A DNA stretch of 64,000 nucleotides from assembly GCA_014183095.1 (NCBI GenBank), contig JACCPH010000004.1, forward strand, positions 404,836 to 468,835. The letters run 5' to 3'. Each line of letters begins with the position of its first letter. Within the stretch, counting starts at the first letter, position 1. A model generated the notes under the pieces. That model was given only the letters and a program-made list of their open reading frames with translations. It searched no databases and was not told the DNA's origin. The stretch comes from Harringtonia aguacate. Taxonomy: Eukaryota; Ascomycota; Sordariomycetes; Ophiostomatales; Ophiostomataceae. Made by a program: the position numbers and the translations under genes. This document shows positions 63,844 through 64,000 of this stretch, piece by piece.

Positions 63844-63862
63844 TTCTTCTAGGTGCGCGCCC
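63828..63862. repeat. Direct repeat CTAGGTGCGCGCCC x2 over the start codon
   Basis: Two 14-bp copies (63828-63841 and 63849-63862) at a 21-bp period bracket the start codon of the minus-strand gene and encode GAHL twice in frame. Confidence 0.85.
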
Positions 63863-63973
63863 TGGCTGACGTAATAGCACGTGACGATTTACGTAATACA
63901 GCCTCAAATTTAAGCCTCAGGGGGCGCGTAAAAGCTGTAAATATCAAATATCACCAAAATTCAACACAACAAA

Positions 63974-64000
63974 ATGGCTTCAGTCGACCGGTCCCCTCCT
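63974..64000 (+). CDS. Start of a gene cut by the window edge
   Basis: ATG in the context AACAAAATGGCT, a good fungal start, preceded by an A/C-rich leader like that of TIF35. Only nine codons are visible (MASVDRSPP). The product cannot be identified. It would be divergent from the DUF7730-like gene. Confidence 0.45.

Overview
This is nuclear DNA from a filamentous ascomycete (Pezizomycotina), most likely a Sordariomycete; I cannot name the genus. The signs are short GT..AG introns (about 50-270 nt), GC-rich coding DNA with strong G/C third positions, long low-complexity tails on housekeeping proteins, T- and C-rich intergenic tracts, intron-bearing tRNA genes, and fungal orthologues such as CHO2, HER2, TIF35 and a Rom-type Rho1 GEF. 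There are no operons. Genes sit singly as divergent or convergent neighbours. I support 19 complete protein genes, one gene start cut by the right edge, and two tRNA genes.

Layout. 0.4-7.3 kb: PTM1-like Golgi seven-TM protein (-), methionine aminopeptidase 1 (-) and kynurenine 3-monooxygenase (+); the last two share a 464-bp divergent promoter. 10.3-19.1 kb: small coiled-coil protein, candidate BLOC-1 subunit (+), Spp1-type PHD protein of COMPASS (-), SCO1 copper chaperone (+) and a conserved unknown (+). 20.2-29.4 kb: V-ATPase subunit c (-), Rho1 GEF with DEP-DH-PH-CNH (+) and twin-CX9C Mix17 (-). 30.8-37.3 kb: degenerate CAX-type exchanger (+), whose last exon is interrupted by a retroelement, and mitochondrial GatA/HER2 (-). 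37.3-42.2 kb: gene desert. 42.2-48.3 kb: PH-domain protein (+), eIF3g (+) and a proline-rich unknown (-). 50.7-59.9 kb: CHO2 (+), LEU4 (-) and a ferric reductase-type flavocytochrome (-). 62.1-64 kb: tRNA-Pro (-), tRNA-Leu (+), an F-box-like/DUF7730-type protein (-) and the start of another gene (+).

The genes do not form a pathway cluster; this looks like ordinary core genome. Several products are mitochondrial (Sco1, Mix17, GatA, and kynurenine monooxygenase on the outer membrane), but I see no co-regulation.

The most interesting signals are: (1) an insertion of about 740 bp with a 14-bp target-site duplication and an (AAATC)n tail inside the last exon of the CAX-like gene, from which the pre-insertion stop codon can be read; (2) that exchanger lacks the acidic signature residue in both alpha-repeats; (3) an octamer TACGAGTA/TACTCGTA, often beside ATTTGTA, which I find 16 times, always between genes and clustered in the 4.9-kb desert. 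The window has a 10-N gap flanked by identical 21-bp ends, and a single N inside a poly-A run. Exon borders were placed by eye from splice signals, reading frame and family conservation.
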